From positions 27,375,412-27,439,411 of the forward strand of contig CM060121.1 of the NCBI GenBank assembly GCA_030522415.1: a stretch of 64,000 bases of DNA, written 5' to 3'. Numbering within the stretch: position 1 is the first letter of the stretch; each line of letters opens with the position of its first letter. This stretch comes from Channallabes apus (Eukaryota; Chordata; Actinopteri; Siluriformes; Clariidae). The position numbers were made by a program, and so were the translations under genes. The notes under the pieces are model-generated. The model did no database searches, was not told the origin of the DNA, and saw nothing but the letters and a program-made list of their open reading frames with translations. Of this stretch, positions 61,561 to 64,000 are shown in pieces.

Positions 61561-62367
61561 CAGTCTAGTCAGTTCTCAAGAATGACTGAAAATTTTCCTT
61601 GAATTTTTTTATAAAAAGTAAACAAGTAAATTACTTCACGATCCAACAATTGCCAAATGTGCACACATTATTACCCTTTGGTGGGCTGAGACCAAGGTTG
61701 CCAACTAGACATGAAGAAACTGAAGAATAGAGATACTCAATTCTTGAATTGAGAAAAGGAAAAAGTGGAACAAGGCTGCTACCTGCTGCCAACCATAGGT
61801 AGTATTGCCATATAAGGATTGAGAGGAGAGAGGGGAAGGCATATAAAAGTTAACACCACCTTGGTCTGGCATCCGACACCACTACGATACTATAGCTCAA
61901 GCCAGTGTATATAGGCCCCCTTGCCAGAAAAAAAAAAGAAAAAAAAAACTCACCTGAACAACCAAGTACCTGTAGTCATAGATTACAGGCACACAATTAC
62001 ACTCCCTATTTAAGATCCCCTTTCTCTGTTGCTCATTGCATCGTATACTAAGCCTGTTTATGCTGTTGTTATGTAAATTTGAAGAATATTTTGAAACATA
62101 TTAGTGAATACACCTTCTAGTCACCCAACAACTTTTTCTTTCTGAACTCTGGTTCTTAGGATTCTGCTACAGTACATTGATACATTTAGCTATGGGAATT
62201 ATGACATATGTTAATGTTAAATTTATGTGATCTATTACACTTGGACTTATATATATTACACAGGAGATATTTTCCTGGTACTGTATTTCACACAGTTGAA
62301 TCACTTCCAGTTTATACCCATCAAGTCAATGGGCTCAATGACTGACATCAAATGTCATCCAGATTGT
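61561..62367. other. Non-coding, segment related to 48.0 kb
   Basis: 61,695-61,800 parallels 47,975-48,075 (GCCAACTAGACATGAAGAAA, GAGAAAAGGAAAAAGTGGAA, GCTGCTACCTGCTGCC). The rest holds no recognised feature. Confidence 0.5.
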
Positions 62368-62560
62368 ACACTGTAAAAAATTACTGTATAGTAATTTACT
62401 GCCCATTGTTTGCAGCACTATACATTTACCTGTAAATAATTATAAAACATATTTAAAATACTGTAATTTTACAAGTACCTTTACCATTCCATTTACCGGT
62501 TATCACTGTACAGTATGTTTCACTGTATGTAATATATGATAAATTACCAGCTATATTTGC
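62368..62560. repeat. ACTGTAAAA-type MITE-like repeat
   Basis: Starts ACACTGTAAAAAATTACTGT and shows repeated TTTACTG, CTGTAAAT and TTTACCGGT words on both strands, a texture common to abundant fish MITEs. Boundaries are approximate. 62,561-62,952 is AT-rich 3' flank of the protease paralogue. Confidence 0.45.
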
Positions 62561-62952
62561 CCAATGCTTCATACAAAATTACCTACAGGTGATACAGCTG
62601 TAGAGCAGTTGTTTACAGACAGTTCTGCAAGTGGGGAAAATTGCATTTTATTTTAAGCTAATTTTTATAGTGTTTGAGTAGTGCTTTATCTAATAGATAG
62701 TTGAGCATACAGGTGATACCTGCTAATTTTTACTACTTCAAACCAAGCAGGTAAAAGGTGCCAAAAAGCTATGAAAAAAAATCTGTATAAGAATTTTAAC
62801 TTTAGAATTGAAAATTGGAAACATTTTACCTTATGCATACAGTGTTCCCTGTAAAAATGAAAGATGAATAAATAGGGATATAGTGTATTTTTACTGAGAC
62901 ATACAGTAGTGTAATTTATCTGATTACTTATATTGGCTTATTAGGGGACTTA

Positions 62953-63978
62953 TTAGATTTGGATGAGGGTTAGAAGGGACATTAGAAGGACTGAGGCAAA
63001 TGAAAGGGATGACAAAACTTCTTCGCCAGAAGATGAAGATGATGAAGATGAAGATGAGGAAGATGAAGATGATGAAGATGAAGATGAGGAAGATGATGTG
63101 CTGCTGGATGTTGCAGGGACAGGGAAGGAGCCCACTGTAGACATCAAGAAAGTTGAGAAGTTAGATGTTAAAGTGAAGGTCTGTATATTCGTGGCACGAG
63201 GGGACCGTTCCAACAAGATTTTAGTGGAGCCACTACTGTTTAAGCTGTTGGTGGAATTCGATGTGCTGTTTGAGCTGGTAGTAGAATTAGTGGTGCTGTT
63301 CAAACTGGTAGTAGAATTAGAGATGTTGTTTGAGCTGGTAGTAGAATTAGTGGTGGTGTTTGAGCTGGTAGTAGAATTAGTGGTGTTGGTTGAGCTGGTA
63401 GTAGAATTAGTGGTGTTGGTTGAGCTGATAGTAGAATTAGTGGTGGTCTTGGAGCTGGTAGTAGAATTAGTGGTGTTGGTTGAGCTGGTAGCAGGATTAG
63501 AGGTGGTGTTCAAACTGGTAGTAGAATTAGTGGTGCTGTTCGAACTGGTAGTAGAATTAGTGGTGTTGTTTGAGCTGGTAGTAGAATTAGAGGTGTTGTT
63601 CGAGCTGGTAGAATTAGTGGTGTTGTTCGAGCTGGTAGTAGAATTAGTGGTGTTGTTCGAGCTGGTAGAATTAGTGGTGTTGTTTGAGCTGGTAGTAGAA
63701 TTAGTGGTGTTGTTCGAGCTGGTAGTAGAATTAGTGGTGTTGGTTGAGTTGGTAGTAGAATTAGTGGTGTTGGTTGAGCTGGTAGTAGAATTAGTGGTGT
63801 TGGTTGAGCTGGTAGTAGTTTTAATGGAGCTGTTTGAGCTGGTAGTAAAATTCGTGGTGCTGTTTAAGCTGGTAGTAGAATTAGCAATGCTGTTGGTGCT
63901 GTTGCTTGTGAGGTTTAAAACTGCAATCTGGATCCATGTCTGCCCAATCTTACACATTAGAGGACCTCCTCTTTCAGT
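62953..63978 (-). CDS. Last exon of a serine-protease-like gene: degenerate Ser motif, N/S/T-rich stalk, hydrophobic tail
   Basis: Minus-strand acceptor TTTTGCCAG (63,979-63,980), then TERGGPLMCKIGQTWIQ. This aligns with the GDSGGPL...TWIQ end of trypsin-like domains, but the catalytic Ser position is Arg. The usual remainder of the domain (GIVSFG...) is absent. The exon passes straight into about 220 residues of N/S/T repeats (unit close to TTNSTTSSNN) rich in N-glycosylation sequons and likely O-glycosylated, then a poly-Ser run and LSFASVLLMSLLTLIQI-stop, a GPI-type or membrane-anchor tail. It is paralogous to the 26.4-41.5 kb pseudogene. Open throughout, but only this exon is in the window, so its status is unknown. 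Confidence 0.7.
   Translation of the reverse strand, partial: TERGGPLMCKIGQTWIQIAVLNLTSNSTNSIANSTTSLNSTTNFTTSSNSSIKTTTSSTNTTNSTTSSTNTTNSTTNSTNTTNSTTSSNNTTNSTTSSNNTTNSTSSNNTTNSTTSSNNTTNSTSSNNTSNSTTSSNNTTNSTTSSNSTTNSTTSLNTTSNPATSSTNTTNSTTSSKTTTNSTISSTNTTNSTTSSTNTTNSTTSSNTTTNSTTSSNNISNSTTSLNSTTNSTTSSNSTSNSTNSLNSSGSTKILLERSPRATNIQTFTLTSNFSTFLMSTVGSFPVPATSSSTSSSSSSSSSSSSSSSSSSSSSSSGEEVLSSLSFASVLLMSLLTLIQI
63033..63100. repeat. GAT/GAA-rich repeat coding poly-Ser
   Basis: Imperfect GATGAAGAT repeats on the plus strand read as a run of about 22 Ser codons on the minus strand. Confidence 0.85.
63225..63900. repeat. 30-bp coding minisatellite
   Basis: Unit near GAGCTGGTAGTAGAATTAGT plus GGTGTTGGTT, about 22 copies with point variants and occasional units three bases or one codon shorter. 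On the minus strand each unit codes ten residues of the N/S/T stalk; indels keep frame, suggesting selection or recent expansion in a coding context. Confidence 0.92.
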
Positions 63979-64000
63979 CTGGCAAAAGAGAAAAACATAA

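Noticed and set aside
63225..63900. Regularly spaced 30-bp repeats resembling a CRISPR array
   Set aside because: There are no unique spacers; the units are directly adjacent, in frame and code an N/S/T-rich stalk in a eukaryotic exon.
62963..64000. Plus-strand ORF of 345 codons (Val/Leu/Glu repeats)
   Set aside because: It is the complement of the minisatellite-coded stalk. The minus strand has the splice acceptor, protease homology and paralogue support.

Overview
The window reads as nuclear DNA of a ray-finned fish (teleost). It is AT-rich with spliced host exons (GT-AG), no prokaryotic gene organisation, and a dense teleost repeat content: Tc1-like transposons with about 215-bp inverted repeats, hAT-like and Harbinger-like DNA elements, chromodomain Ty3/Gypsy elements of the sushi type, a Gmr1-type Gypsy element, a gamma/epsilon-like endogenous retrovirus (ERV), and RTE and L2/Rex-like LINE ends. 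I cannot fix the species or order.

Host content is small. One trypsin-like serine-protease locus (two protease domains, Thr-rich linker, hydrophobic C-terminal tail) lies on the minus strand from about 41.5 kb down to 26.4 kb and is a pseudogene. The last exon of a second paralogue lies at 62,953-63,978 and carries a 30-bp minisatellite coding a Ser/Thr/Asn stalk. A lone 21-bp microexon of the same family sits at 5,438-5,458. The window therefore spans a decayed tandem protease cluster expanded by transposons.

Layout. 0.2-4.9 kb: a hAT-like element with 8-bp target duplication carrying two near-identical Tc1 copies in inverted orientation. 7.3-12.8 kb: a Gmr1-type element (minus) with one open 1579-codon gag-PR-IN-RT-RH frame and a 3' LTR but no 5' LTR. 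12.8-26.4 kb: mostly non-coding, with a 135-bp tandem array, LINE tails, a LINE fragment with a 13-bp target duplication, a small membrane-protein ORF on a unit with a LINE-like tail, and a deleted Tc1. 26.8-39.6 kb: Gypsy A (plus; 5-bp duplication GTACC) inserted in a protease exon, itself split in gag by a 7.25-kb ERV (minus; 4-bp duplication ACCT) whose LTRs look identical. 39.6-41.5 kb: remaining protease exons. 42-48.7 kb: Tc1 fragments, a tRNA-derived SINE, a third Tc1 copy and inverted LINE-like repeats. 48.7-55.8 kb: an inverted-repeat DNA element containing Gypsy B (minus). 56.8-60.9 kb: Gypsy C (plus, 5'-truncated) abutting an RTE LINE remnant. 62.9-64 kb: second protease paralogue.

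The most notable observations are: (1) Gypsy A and B both show the Tf1/sushi self-priming arrangement, 9-10 nt at the predicted RNA 5' end complementary to the bases next to the LTR; (2) the ERV has identical-looking LTRs and an open gag but decayed pro/pol/env, as expected of a trans-mobilised defective element, with a run of GUC-N5-GAC hairpins in its leader; (3) two patches of about 70 bp of Tc1 transposase sequence lie inside retroelement coding regions, one identical to a copy 7.7 kb away; (4) the 137-codon membrane-protein ORF shares its 3' tail with nearby LINE copies. All calls come from reading the sequence; no database search was possible.
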